Source: Sepioteuthis lessoniana
Taxonomy: Eukaryota; Mollusca; Cephalopoda; Myopsida; Loliginidae
Reading direction: 5' to 3'
Length of the DNA: 64,000 bases
Assembly (NCBI GenBank): GCA_963585895.1
Contig: OY757911.1
Span: forward strand, 63,578,807 to 63,642,806
The notes under the pieces: generated by a model
Databases searched by the model: none
The model's input: the letters and a program-made list of their open reading frames with translations, nothing else
What the model was told of the DNA's origin: nothing
Translations under genes and position numbers: made by a program
In this document: piece by piece, positions 47,890 to 59,401 of the stretch
Numbering within the stretch: the stretch's first letter is position 1
Layout: each line of letters begins with the position of its first letter

Positions 47890-48092
47890 TCCATCTCCTA
47901 GACTCTTTACCTAACCAAGGCTAGAGAACCCAGTCTTCCCTGAAGTTTATCTAGGGCTATGGGGAGAACAAGTGGATTCATGTTTTTCTTATGGGCATGA
48001 AGTCACTTGTCCAGAACTTGAACTTGTGTCACTGGGTCTATTTCCTATGACAATAGTTGTCACACTAAATTCATCTCCTTCCACTAATATCT
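47890..48092 (-). mobile_element. SINE4, tRNA-derived copy
   Basis: Plus strand CTATGGGGAGAACAAGTGGA and TTCATGTTTTTCTTATGG correspond to the 31.2-kb copy (GGAGGGAAGAAGAAATGGAT, TTCATGTCTTCCTC). The head is decayed (minus strand CAAGTTCAAGTTCTGG as B-box remnant). Confidence 0.65.
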
Positions 48093-48971
48093 ATAAACTT
48101 GAGCCTGGTCCTCAGCCATTTAGAATTAAATAAGAATTAAGTATCTACATAATTTCTTGAATATAATATGCACTTTTTCTTTAAATATTAAGGTTTATTT
48201 ATTGTTATACATAAGGATAATATATTTCCCCCATAATGTAACAGCAATTTATATTAAAAGTTTTTTTGCATTTGTTTTTTTTCAAGGACTTATTCTATTT
48301 AACATTCTTACTTTTGTTGTTTAATTCAATATGATTTAATTGGTGGCCTTGCAACAATTTTCTTAACTTCACACAGACTGAAAGGCAAAAATAGTTTTTA
48401 TATACAAAATTAAAAGAACTAATTTCAGTGGCTAATAAAAATATATGATAAAACAACATAATTATTTTCAGTCCAATAAGAACACTGCTAATGACAGTTT
48501 TTGAAATCCCTATCTTTGGGTCCTTAAATAGAACAGTTATAGATTGTTAGTACTGATAATAATCCCCGAGGTTAGAAAGATGTTCCTCACACCATTCATG
48601 ACCCTAACTTCTCACACATATATCAACAGTATTTATGAATCACCTAACATACATCAATAATAAAGAGATTCAAATAATCACAACTCACCCAGAGATTCAA
48701 TAACATAACTTGATGCAAAATACTTGATGAATTTTAGTGAGAATTTATTTGTTTGTCAAAAACATTTTCTTCATTTGATTTCTGATCTTCTCAGAAAGAT
48801 AATGGTTATTACCGGCTTTCCAGAATTCAGTAGATTTTTTAAAAATCTCCACCTCTTCTATCGTTTAAATTTTGGAGATAGAATCCTTCATATATTAGAT
48901 ACACAATGTGCATCCGTGTCTGTAAACGTGTTCATGTTTGTGTATAACATACTTATGGTAATGCCAGACGT

Positions 48972-49002
<31 letters not shown>

Positions 49003-49010
49003 TCCTGATT
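48093..49010. other. AT-rich non-coding DNA
   Basis: AT microsatellite at about 48970-49001. The 94-codon frame at 48724-49008 (MMNFSENLFVCQKHFLH...) ends in the microsatellite and has no recognised homology. Confidence 0.4.
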
Positions 49011-49500
49011 GTCCTTTGTCTCTAACAATGATGTCTTTATGTCTGTCAGAATTGCACATAGCTATAGAGTTATCTGGATTTGCATGGGTGTCTACAATGA
49101 GGACAGAGAAATTGACTGGGCTCTTTAGATACTGCTGCTGTCACTGCCACTGCTTTCCTCAGAGATGCTGTTGCAGCAGCTCTTTTCAAAATTATTGTGT
49201 GCATGCTCTGTCGGTGCATATTAGCCAGTATAATCCCGTGCACACTCTTCTAATTGCTCTAGTTGAGGATACCAACACATGCAATAATGGTCTTTACTCA
49301 GTTTTTAAAGAGTTTTGGAGGCTTGCCTGAGTTGATTTTAGCAAACTGTCAAGGAGTTAAGGACTTTGGCGTCATCCATTCAGATATCATGCTGTGTTCA
49401 TTAAAGCTGGATTTTGAAGATGATGGCTTCAATGATTATAGTCTCTGCTCTGTTCAAGATCTTTAAGTGTGTGATCTTGTCCTGGCACCACATGCAGACG
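49011..49500. other. GC-richer segment, probably a decayed retroelement
   Basis: Base composition changes sharply (many CTGCTG/CACTGC stretches), like the LINE-derived segments at 50-52 kb, but no family motif could be assigned on either strand. Overlapping open frames of 60-104 codons on the plus strand are unconvincing. Confidence 0.35.
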
Positions 49501-49539
49501 ATTTCACACAGGCTGAACACTTTCCCAGTCAGCTGGGTC

Positions 49540-49978
49540 TGTAGAATACACTGACTGCTTCCCTGCAGAGGGGTAAGACCTCCCAATGAGTGTCTTGGAT
49601 ATGACACCAAACAATCTTATGGAAAGGTTCTGGTAATGCTGAAGCTTTAGGTAATGTGGAGTGCTCCTTCATTACTATCACTCCCAAGTTCACTCTGGCT
49701 CGGAATGATACCACCTGATAGGGTTCTATCCATGGGTCAAATAGAACTAAACTGAATTGCTTGAAATAGAACTGTTTCAACATTTAAACTGCATACTTAT
49801 GATAAACTAAATTGTTAGAAATAGAAGTGTTTTGACATTTAACTGTATGTAAACAAAAACTATACTTATACTAAACTGAATTATTTGAAATAGAATTGTT
49901 TATATGTATAAAAATAGATTTGGCATTAATAACCTACAATGGTTGATGTGCCATAAAACCAAACAAAACCAAACCAAA
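49540..49978 (-). mobile_element. SINE2, near full-length copy
   Basis: By the orientation convention used for the other copies (family 3' tail as AACCAAAC type), this one presents its 5' end at the left: CTGCTTCCCTGCAGAGGGGT, ATATGACACCAAACAATC, TAGGGTTCTATCCATGGGTC, internal repeat units, then ACAATGGTTGATGTGCCATA and AACCAAACAAAACC. Strand is therefore opposite to the 12-14 kb copies; the minus sign is kept only as a placeholder for family orientation, and the tail lies at the right. Confidence 0.75.
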
Positions 49979-50199
49979 CAGGCTGCACACATGGAAACAG
50001 TTCAGCAGCTCTATGTATTTCCTGTACAAAATTCAATTCTCACTGCTATAGAGAAAGCTAGAAATAACAACTCTCTTGTAGATATTTAGCTTGATTGACA
50101 ATTGGATGTATATTAGTTCAGTACTCACTGTTCAAATTCCCAGTCCACTTATCTTCTTAGTAGTAACTCTGCAGTTCACTCTGATCATCTCAGCTTCAG

Positions 50200-50330
50200 T
50201 ATAATAGTTATTTACCTTAGTTATAGCCTAAGGCCAGAAGTAAGGGGTACCCAGTAAGAATTGAACTCACTAACAATGTGCTGCTAATCTAGCTTGTTAA
50301 CCATTACACCACATGAGATTCTCAGCTTCT
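50200..50330 (-). mobile_element. tRNA-derived SINE fragment
   Basis: The minus strand reads TGTGGTGTAATGGTTAACAA (A-box-like) and GAGTTCAATTCTTAC (B-box-like), a convincing tRNA-type head. The body that follows (CTGGCCTTAGGCTATAACTA) is not shared with SINE1-3. Confidence 0.65.
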
Positions 50331-50384
50331 GCCTAAGTTGAACACTTCTAAGTGTGAAGCTCATATTATCATCATGACTTGACT

Positions 50385-50645
50385 TCATAAATGAAGATTA
50401 AGAAGGTAGTCCACATTGACTGCAGGCATGTTCAATATGACAGTCACAAAGGAATTTTTCCAAGTAGTCCTCGTATCACTTCTTTGGTGCCTCTCTGTCA
50501 TGATGACCACTGTAGAGTTCACTGTACAGTGTGATCTTGGGCTAGCAATTATTCTTCATCCTAGAGACATATCCCACCCAGAATAACTAGAACTTCAGCT
50601 GCATGACTTTGATACTGGTGATCTTTTCCTGTCTAAGGACTCAAT
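50385..50645 (-). mobile_element. LINE C-terminal fragment
   Basis: The minus-strand reading includes GYVSRMKNNC, then PKITLYSELYSGHHDREAPK and YEDYLEKFLCDCHIEHACSQ, the conserved tail after the RT of several LINE families (ELSxGHRxRGxPKKRYKD type). Broken by stops. Confidence 0.75.
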
Positions 50646-50879
50646 ATTGGTGACAAAGTCACTCTATGTTGAGGATAGTGTTGAAGCAGAACTGGTAGGA
50701 CCACTAGAGGAATTATAAGTGTTGATGATAAGTGACCCATAACTCTTAACCTAACCAGGGTAAGTAGGGTGACAAAGACTTATGCTTTATACATGCTGAT
50801 CTTTATGCCTTTCTTCAGGTGTCTGTTGTAACATATACATTATCTCCTAGGATTATAGGCCCACACAAAGACCTTGAAG

Positions 50880-51240
50880 CAACTGATTTGATATCTCTGC
50901 TTTGCCTATGTTGCTGCTCTTGTTGCCCACACAGAAATAATCTTGTAGTGCATTTCCTGTTTCACAGAGGCTGCCCAGTTCTTTGCGCTAGAAGTCAGTT
51001 TAAAGAAGATGGAGATGCTCTCCCAGTCTGCACATCAGAAAGGATATCACCCTCCCCACATCACTATTAGCATGACTGCATTGAAAGCAGTCAATCAGTT
51101 CATGTCCCTGAGATGCACCATCATGTCAGATACCAAGATCAACAAGGAAATTAACAACAGCTGGCAAAACAAGCTGTGCATTTGACAGACTGAAGCTTAT
51201 ATACCTGTAGTTTTAATCACAGATCAGCCATGATTGGTCA
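50880..51240 (+). mobile_element. LINE RT fragment, opposite orientation to its neighbours
   Basis: The plus-strand frame reads FAYVAALVAHTE at about 50903 (the FADDAA active-site box with both Asp lost), CFTEAAQFFALEVSLKKMEM, then GYHPPHITI and NQFMSLRCTIMSDTKINKEI. One continuous frame with stops. A different family from LINE-A, close in style to LINE-B. Confidence 0.75.
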
Positions 51241-51244
51241 ATGG

Positions 51245-51960
51245 TTTTTCTCCACAGTTACTTTGCAAATTAGATAACACTCAAGATCAAAATCTGCTAT
51301 GGGATTAGCTTGTTTCAAAGATCCTAGATTGATCTTGTGAGAACCATCACTGATGATGCTACCAAGGTATGTGAACTTATCTAGTCTTTAGTTCAATCCC
51401 CTCAATAGAAATGGAAGGATGATTGGCTGTTTTGCCAAGACTAATGATAAGTCTAAAGAAGCAGGCTGCTTCATTGAATTTATTGATGATCATCTGAAGA
51501 AAAGACTCCTTGTGTACATCAGGATGCAGTCATCAGCAAAAAGATCCCCCAGGATAATTTTTACCACTATCTTTGTTTTGGGTCTGTGGCAGCAAATGTC
51601 AAAGAAAGGCCTATTTGTTCTCTGTGTTATCTTTTATGTACCTTACATGATTCCCAAAGACACAGGTAGAAAAGAGATTGTTTGCTTGACCACTTGCAGA
51701 GTGGGAGAGAGGTCAAGACTGTCTATTTGAGGGATCTGGTCCAGGACATTTGTGCTGACAGTGGATGGTTTGTTAAAAAAATGCTGAAGTATTTTCACTG
51801 CTTCTTATTGATGGCACTCATCATTTTCAACAGAGTTCTATTGATTGACAAAAGTTGGACAGTGCTCGGTTTGAACAGTCCATACACTGCTTTGATGAAG
51901 GTGATGTTGTGCTGGACTTTATCTGCCTTCTTCTTTCATCATTCATTTTGCATAATAAAT
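51245..51960 (-). mobile_element. LINE RT fragment
   Basis: The minus-strand reading includes the RT active-site box DLFADDCILMYT at about 51515-51550, with both Asp intact, and downstream FTYLGSIISDGSHKINLGSL at about 51305-51385, the block that follows the palm. Frameshifts separate the parts. It may belong with the C-terminal piece at 50385-50645, with the plus-strand fragment lying between. Confidence 0.7.
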
Positions 51961-54208
51961 GATACTAATATATAAAAACATGTAAATATATTAATCAGTT
52001 TATTTTTCAAACAAATCATCACATAGAAATTCAAATATATCTGAATTTTATCATAGTTAATAACTAGAAATTATATAATCTATAATAGAATTTTTATGTA
52101 TTGAAATGTAATTTGTGTTATATTAGTAGGAACCTGTGAGCCAAAATAGTTACACAAGTTTTCAAAAAAACGTTTTTATAAGGTATTCTTAAATGCATAA
52201 CATAATTAACAAGGAAATAAAACTGCATAAAAAGCTGCTTTTGTTTTATATAATCAAAAAGAAATCATTTTTTCTTTTAAAGCTTCCATAATTTGATTTA
52301 TATTGTATATATTTTGTAAACAAAGCAGTTTAGTTGGGTTTTTTAATATTTGCCAAATAATTATTGAATAAAACATTCCTGATCATAATTTAACTGTAGC
52401 AGATGTTACCTCTGTTGACATAAAGCCGTAAAAATATTTACTATAAATATATATATATTGACATTGATTTAGAAATTACTAATATGTATAAAATATCTAT
52501 TGATAAATTCATATCTGATTTCCTAATTAAAAACTAATTATACTCTCTTTAATAATTAATCTAAAACAAAGTGCTTTATAAATATCAATTGATGCTTATT
52601 GTATGTATATTAACAATGTTTAGCATAAAATAATAGTCTCTTTGTAAACAACAGTGTATTAAACAATCACTGGCTTTGCCAGAAAGAGTTTTTAATTCAT
52701 GATAGAAAATAGACAATGGCATTAATGCAATATAGAATTTAACAATTATTGACTTCAGCATTTCATTAATGATAATCTATTATAAATTCCAAAGCCTAAT
52801 TTTCATTCATACTTTTCTTTTGATGATTTATTTCTTTGCTGCTGCTGCTTCTAGTAATGAGTACAACAGTTTTATTCATTGCCTTCAAAAATTCATGCAC
52901 TTCAAATAGTTAACAGACCATTGGTAGTGAGTTTGATTCTCACCTAATCCTCCATACTTCTGGCTTTGTGTTAAACTAAGTTAAGCTTAATAAATGGTTA
53001 CTGCCAATGAAAGACTTTTATTAGTCTTTTTTTAATTTCCTGTGTTTCAAATTAATTTATTTAGCTGAATCTAATATGTCCATTTTTTTAAATGAAACAA
53101 ATTCTTACCTTCCTAACTATCTACCCACCAAAGGGATATATTCTAAGTGCGCTGCATACCCATTAAAGATGCTAAATTTATCATAGATATTAAGTTCATT
53201 AAATAGTATAATCAGGGATCATAATGAGAAACTAATTTTTATGTATCCTATTATTAAGTATTTTGTCACAGCTTGTTGTATCATGATACAGATGCTTGGC
53301 AGATAATAAGATAACAGCAGGGAATCAAAAGTGACAAAAGGTGAATGACATTCTATCAGCACACATCATATGTCCATTTTATGATAAGAAGTATAAATTC
53401 AGTGAATATTTTTTTAATGTAGAAATAATTTTTTAAGTCAGTCAGTCCTGCCCATTTTATAAGACATTATTGCAATCCTGAAAAATATTTCCTTGAGAAA
53501 TTTTTATCTGTACTTATGCTAGAGTTGTAACATATTCAACACAAAAGCCTACCTTATAACAATAATCATAGTACCCAACATCTACCAACCTACCAGCCAG
53601 TTTCATGTCTGCACCAGTTGTCAATGCTGAATCCTATTAAAAACCAGACTTTTGTATATTGATTTTCACAGTATAGAGACTTTCTTCACTTAGAAGATTG
53701 TGGTGCCACAGTCATCTTACACCTTACAGTTATTTCATGTGTTCACTCAAAATTTGTTATACCAATAGGATAGAAATATTTTTTTAATCAGCATTTGTCT
53801 TGGTTTAGTGACTAGCAACTGGATCTCACTAATGTTTGATAGTTTGTTCATCTCTGCAAGTATAGCAGTGTTCCTGATTTAAATAATACCAATATATTTG
53901 TATATGTAACAAGATGAACTTATTGTAGAGGGAAATAAAAAAAGATAGATAGATAAATAGATTGATAGAATAAAATTTAAAGTTTCACCTTAGCACAGAG
54001 AATGATTGACATGTTTTGGTGATTATGGCAGGTGTCACCACAGCAATACAAAGGAAAGTAAATGGGCAGATGGATGGAGAAGTTAAATAAACAAAAAATG
54101 TTTTAAAAAGAAAATTAAAGAAAATTATTTGGATTTGCTGAATTTGTTTTGAGATGTATCCTGGTTAAAATGGAATTTGATTGTTGTGGAAATGCCAAGC
54201 TACTGTAA
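51961..54208. other. AT-rich non-coding DNA
   Basis: No gene was recognised. A SINE5-like fragment at 52.9 kb is listed separately. Short GATA-type microrepeat at 53944-53960. Confidence 0.45.
52912..52995 (+). mobile_element. SINE5 fragment
   Basis: GTAGTGAGTTTGATTCTCAC (B-box-like) then CATACTTCTGGCTTTGTG corresponds to 37.8 kb. Head incomplete. Confidence 0.5.
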
Positions 54209-54476
54209 AAAAGTAAAGTTGGCGACCTTAGTCGAGGGTGACCCAAAGGCTCCTTTTTCAATAGCAACTACACTGAGGTGTAGAGGAGGGCACTACTCCA
54301 TTCCCTGGATTGCTCCACTTTACCCTTGATCTTTACCTTATAATGCTGAGTGCTAAGCAAGGCAGCATCAAGTACCATTTTTTGAGTCTTTGGTATGGCT
54401 TGACTTGGGACTGAACATCGGTCTCCTGGACCATTGGCAATCACTCTACTCATTAGATGAATGGACCGGTTACTTT
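54209..54476 (-). mobile_element. SINE1 copy
   Basis: Full-length body with 3' end (plus strand) AAAGTAAAGTTGGCGACC. The head is degenerate: the B-box arm reads CCGATGTTCAGTCCC and the A-box TCATCTAATGAGTAG on the minus strand. Confidence 0.9.
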
Positions 54477-54576
54477 AAAGTTATATATAAAGTATTCCTA
54501 TCTAATACAAATAATTTTCATACTGATATATGGTTCCAAGAATTCCTAGCAAACTATGCAATAGTGTTTTGGCTTG

Positions 54577-56572
54577 GTTAGGTGTATTTGCCAGTAACGC
54601 TATGTCATCAGCATAGTCAGTGTCGGTAATTGTTTTTGCGGATTACCTTCTGCTTCTTTTCTTTGTCAGCTCAAAGCCATTTTCTCTGATTTTGTCGATC
54701 GAAGTTCTAAGCACGTAATCTAGACAGATGATAAAGAGGTATAGGGCTAGCGTGTCCCCTTGTAGTACTCCTGCAACAATGTCAAAGTATTCTGTGTCTC
54801 CATCTAGTAAACGTACTTTCATTTTGGTGTTTCTGTAGAGAATCATTATTGCTGCTATGGTTTCTTTTGGTAGGCCGTATGCTAGTAGGATTTGCCTCTG
54901 TGTATGGAATCGAAGGCCTTGGTAAAGTCGACAAATAGTAATGTCACCTGTAGGTTTTTTGCCCGTACGCCTTCAAGGATTCTACGGATGGTCAATATTT
55001 ATGAGGTTGTGGATCTATTTCTTCAGAAGCCATTTTGGTTTTTCCTAAGGATGTTGTCTATTTTGGGTTCTATGCAGTTTTGTAGTAGGGCATTGTAGAT
55101 TTTGGCTGCTATGGATGTAAGTGTTGTACCTCAGTAGTTCTTGGCTAATCCGAGGTTGTCCTTTTTAGGGAAAGGAAGGATGCATCCCTTCATCCATCTG
55201 TCTATCCTATTTTGATTATAGACTGCATTGCAATGTCGGAGCAGTATGTCGTCAAATTGTCTGGTCTTCCATACTTCTGGGGGGATCTCGTCAAGCCCTG
55301 CAGCTTTCCTATTTTCAATTTTTCTAAGAACCGAGTCAAGTTCTTCTTTGGTGAACAGACCCAGTTTAATGTCTAATTGCTTACTGATAATTTTGGTGAT
55401 CGGTTCATTTGTTACTTTCGGTGGGTTTCCAAGTAGATTTTCGAAATGCTGTTTTCATAGTTTTACCCTTTCTTGTTGGTTTGCAGCTTTCAATATTGCT
55501 TTGGCTGTGCTCTTCCTTCTACTCTCTTCATTTATTGTTTGCCAGGCTATCCTAGATTGCCTATCTTCCACCGAGTCTCTAATCTTATCTATCTGATTTT
55601 GTATGTATTCCGTCTGTTCTTTTAGATATATACCTGCTAATCGATATTGTGCCTTTTCTAGTTTTCAGGCATTTGTGTTTGTTGGGTTCTTCCGATAGCT
55701 TTTGGAGGCAGTTTTCATGAGTGCATGTTTTTCTCTAACCGCTAACGTTTCCCAAGGGACTCTATATTTAGTTCTAGGTTTTGTTGGAATGCACTTTGAT
55801 GCTGCCTTGAGGTGTGCATCAACAAAATTCTCATATTCGTCATTTGGGGTACCTTTTTCTGTCTTCTCTTGTTGTGTCTCGAATCTGTTTCTTAATTCTA
55901 ATACATATTTGTTTCTAATATCTCTGTTGTTAAGTAGGGCCCAGTCATAGTGCTTAGTGGTCGCTATTCATGCGGCGTTTTTTTGGAGGTTTAGTCGTAA
56001 TTTGGCCGTGACTATTCAATGATCGAAGGACACACTCTCAAAAGAGGAGTATGCCTCGTAGACTATCTGTGCTTTACTATTGTTCATGTATGTGTAGGTC
56101 CATAATTTTTCCTCCCTTTTTTGATAGTTTGTATTGAGGTATGTTAATCTATTTTCTCTCATGAAATCAGTTAGATGTTGTACATTCCTATTTGACATTT
56201 TGTGTAGGCTGTATTTGTTGTTTCTGTTTTTCCCAATTTGGGCATTCATATCCCCGCCAATGACTACCAAGTTGTGTTTTGGAGTGCTACACACTAGGGA
56301 GGATAGCTCCTTGTAGAAGGTGACTTGTTCAGTTTCTTCACTAACATTGGTAGGGCTGTAGTTGGGGTTGCCATTAAATGTAGCAGCCATCATCCTAGGT
56401 TGTATTCTCTCAATGCTATGAAGTGTTTTTAACACTCTTGGTCCTATAAGTATTCCTACCCCTCCTACCGTGGCATTGACAGAGTTTTTCCATGCCAATA
56501 CAGTGGCTAGCGTCCATCCGTAGCCAGTTTCGTGATATTTGATATCTTTGGTGTGAGTGTATCGCTGTTCTT
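54577..56572 (-). mobile_element. LINE-A copy: endonuclease to RT active site (3' part missing)
   Basis: Best-preserved LINE-A copy. Reading the minus strand from 56560 down: apurinic-type endonuclease with NATVGGVGILIGPR, GDMNAQIGKN and the terminal SFDH motif; a linker; then RT with NQNGF, intact motif A (LLFVDFTKAFDS), motif B (GVLQGDTLALYLF) and intact motif C (DYADDIA at about 54601-54625). Homology stops right after motif C at about 54577, so the 3' end is lost, the reverse of the usual 5' truncation. The endonuclease lacks short internal segments (NGNPNYSPTN and AQIVYEAYSS mark deletions). The N-terminus continues at 59402 beyond the inserted LTR element. Confidence 0.9.
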
Positions 56573-56576
56573 GTAT
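56573..56576. repeat. Target-site duplication GTAT (left)
   Basis: GTAT here and at 59402-59405. Removing the insert and one GTAT restores the continuous LINE-A sequence TTCTTGTATGCAAATTATG. Confidence 0.75.
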
Positions 56577-57096
56577 TATAGGACTTTACACTCCTATAAA
56601 TTATTTTGGGCAGTATGCCACTTGTTCCCACAAAGATGGCGGACGTTCAATGTTAAGTCTCGGGAAATCATTGGCCAGGAGGACCACGTGATATGCTTAC
56701 AACTACGTCGGCGCGCGTAAATTCAAGTCCTGCGTTTTTGAGCCACTTACAAGACGCGTATTTTCTATAAATACGTCGTCTTCAAACACCCTCTTTCTCT
56801 TTGACCAAATTTCTCCGCAGCAGCAACACCATGCCTCGCAGACATTCGTCGCCTTGTTTTAAATGTTCATTTTGTCCACGCCGTTTCACAATCATTATTT
56901 GTTGCATATCTTCACTCATTTATTTCACTGGCCTTATTCATTCATTTGTTTTTTCCATGTGCTTGTATTCTACCTTAATCCTAAACTTCAACATAAACTT
57001 GTGGGGAATATTCAACCTTATTCAATATACATAAACAAAACTCAACGTTAAAATGTCGGGGTCCATAAATAGCAAAAATACTTTCACTCTCCTACA
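56577..57096 (+). repeat. 5' LTR
   Basis: Begins TATAGGACTTTACACTCC and ends CACTCTCCTACA. Contains CAAAGATGGCGGACG, CCACGTGAT, and a TATAAATA box at 56766-56773 with a GCAGCAGCAACACCATGCC stretch after it. It lacks the roughly 230-bp segment present in the 3' LTR. The canonical TG start is not conserved, so borders are given from the duplication and by alignment of the two LTRs. Confidence 0.75.
56766..56773 (+). promoter_or_regulatory. LTR TATA box
   Basis: TATAAATA in U3, repeated at 58834-58841 in the other LTR. Transcription would start about 30 bp downstream, marking the start of R. Confidence 0.65.
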
Positions 57097-57099
57097 AAA

Positions 57100-57117
57100 T
57101 GGTAAACTCCGACTTAG
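57100..57117 (+). other. Candidate primer-binding site
   Basis: TGGTAAACTCCGACTTAG lies three bases after the 5' LTR end. The TGG start is as expected for pairing with a tRNA CCA end; the primer tRNA was not identified. Confidence 0.5.
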
Positions 57118-58630
57118 AACACGCAACCAAATATAAAAATAAATTAAATATACCCATAGCACATGGAGCTCTTTCTACATTACCTCTTACAAATTTGAAA
57201 CCTTACTTCTTGAGAGAACACTCAACCACAAATATTAACCCAACGACGTAAAATGAACATACAAAATTTCCTTAACATTCAAAACATTTAAGAATATATT
57301 TCACTCATTTTAAAGGCAACATGAAAATTCTATTACGGCGCGAGGACTTGAGAAATAAGAGCGGCGAACACATGCAAATTCTTTAAGTATCTTATTCAAA
57401 ATTTTCATATACAACAATTACATGCTAAAATTTAAACAAAATTTTCTAAGCTAAAATTCCTACACAGAAACAGGACGGCAGAATTTATTTCACAGCACAC
57501 GAGGAGAGGAATATTGACATGCTGCTATTAGTGACACTAGGCATATTTCTTCATTTTCCCCACTACCAAAAATCAGGCAACCTTTCAACTCTTTTGACTT
57601 CCCCACCTAATCTTACTGGCCACCAAAGACACTTTCTTCTGCTGCTACCAGACTGGTCAGTAGACGACACACACTTCTTTTACTACTACCAAACTTGTCA
57701 GTGGGACGCCATACACGACGACTTCCACAAGGAAGAACAGGACTAGGTGGTATTCTCCACCAGCCAAAAAAAATTTCCCGACATTTTCTGAACAAATACC
57801 AACAAAATGCAAACCAATTCACTTATTATCTTCATGATTCGACAAACTATCCGTGAGTGCCAGTGACGAAGCCAAAAAGCACCCAATTAAGATCGGATAC
57901 AGTGTTAGCCCTCGTTCTCAAAGCAAACAAATCACAAAAACTACTAAGACATTTGAAAGTTTGATTTTACGAAAACGAAGACAAGCAAATCTTCAAAAAA
58001 ATCGACACTAATACTCAGACGTCCAACAACTAAAAACGCTGAAGGAAACTTGTTCCAAGCTGACGCAACATTCCATTACACAACATTCAACTGCGAAAAT
58101 TTTCAACACAACAGGAATCATGACAGCTATATAATTGTGCACACCAACAAGAAAATTCGATGCGTGGTTAATACGTGCCCACGAGCCACGCTAAACACAG
58201 AATTTATGGAAAAACACAAACAACCTAGCTAGACTAAATTTAACAATGAATAATCGTTTCAACTAAAAACGAAATTCACCTGTCATTTCATTCAACTGCA
58301 CACAACACAATCTTCATGGAATGCTCAAACAAAAGACAGTTTCCACAACTTCAAATATCAACACATCCTAAAAGGAGCCTAACACAAGATATGTAAGACA
58401 TTATTACAGCGAATTGAGTTAAACACTGCGTACTTGCTGTTCTACACACAAAACAGCACTAAAGTTTCACCTTGTACCCACAAGGAATGCCAAAAAAAAA
58501 GTGCGAACTAACTCCCACGCTAAAAAAATTACACTTGCATTCATTCACCACCACAAAGTCAACAGTCACGTAAATTCTGCCTCCACGTTAGAGAACATAT
58601 TGAAAAATATTTTCAATATTTATCAATCTG
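57118..58630 (+). other. Internal region of the LTR element, non-coding
   Basis: No protein motif was recognised. A short direct duplication lies at about 57627-57702 (TCTTCTGCTGCTACCAGACT / TTCTTTTACTACTACCAAAC). Composition is distinct from the surrounding AT-rich DNA, with frequent CpG and CAC/ACA-rich phrases. Confidence 0.6.
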
Positions 58631-58644
58631 CGGTGGGGGGGGCA
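58631..58644 (+). other. Polypurine tract
   Basis: CGGTGGGGGGGGCA immediately before the 3' LTR, in the position where plus-strand priming is expected. Confidence 0.55.
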
Positions 58645-59401
58645 TATGGGACTTTACTCTCCAATAAATTATTTTGGGCGGTATGCCACTTGTTCCCACA
58701 AAGATGGCGGACGTTCAATGTTAAGTCTCGGGAAATCATTGGCCAGGAGGACCACGTGATATGCTTACAACTACGTCGGCGCGCGTAAATTCAAGTCCTG
58801 CGTTTTTGAGCCACTTACAAGACGCGTATTTTCTATAAATACGTCGTCTTCAAACACTCTCTTTCTCTTTGACCAAATTTCTCCGCAGCAGCAACACCAT
58901 GCCTCGCAGACATTCATATACAAGGACCATGAGACGCTTTCCCGTCTCTGAAAAACTGCCTGTTTCAAACCATAGAAAAATCACATTTTAAATTTGCAAT
59001 TCTTTTTGTAGCTTAGTTGTGTTACACACACACACACACACACGAGCTCACACATATACACACACTATTATTATGTTAGTAGAGTTAGTAATGTTTTTAT
59101 GTATTAATGTAAGTTTTGTTATTATAGTATATAAATTTGTTTTTGTTCGTCGCCTTGTTTTAAATGTTCATTTTGTCCACGCCGTTTCACAACCATTATT
59201 TGTTTCATATCTTTTACTCATTTGTTGCATATGCTTTATTCATTCACTATCTTTATCCATGTGCTTATTCTACTTTAATTCTAAACTAAAGCATTAAACT
59301 TGTGGAGAAGCATAACTACTAAACCCTTATTTTAAATATCAAAAACTAAACGTAAAATAGTAGGGGAATATGAATACCAAACACAGGTCCATTCACCTAC
59401 A
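58645..59401 (+). repeat. 3' LTR with internal insertion
   Basis: The first ~270 bp match the 5' LTR at all but about four positions. After CCTCGCAGACATTC comes about 230 bp absent from the 5' LTR, including (CA)n at 59024-59042. Homology resumes at TCGTCGCCTTGTTTTAAATG (59149), clearly more diverged, to the end CATTCACCTACA. Confidence 0.75.

Larger units (their letters stand above)
56577..59401 (+). mobile_element. Non-autonomous LTR retrotransposon (TRIM/LARD-like), nested in LINE-A
   Basis: Two long direct repeats (56577-57096 and 58645-59401) flank about 1.55 kb. A candidate primer-binding site (TGG at 57100) follows the left repeat after three bases, and a G-rich polypurine stretch (58631-58642) precedes the right repeat, so the element points to the right. 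A 4-bp duplication flanks it. The interior has no ORF above 75 codons and no gag, protease, RT or integrase motif, so it would depend on enzymes from elsewhere. It keeps many CpGs, unlike most repeats here, suggesting relatively recent insertion. Class (Ty3/gypsy or BEL) is undetermined; a 4-bp duplication is compatible with gypsy. Confidence 0.8.

Noticed and set aside
56801..57034. 77-codon plus-strand frame inside the 5' LTR as a possible gag start
   Set aside because: It lies wholly within the LTR, has no gag motif, and is interrupted by the extra segment in the 3' LTR.
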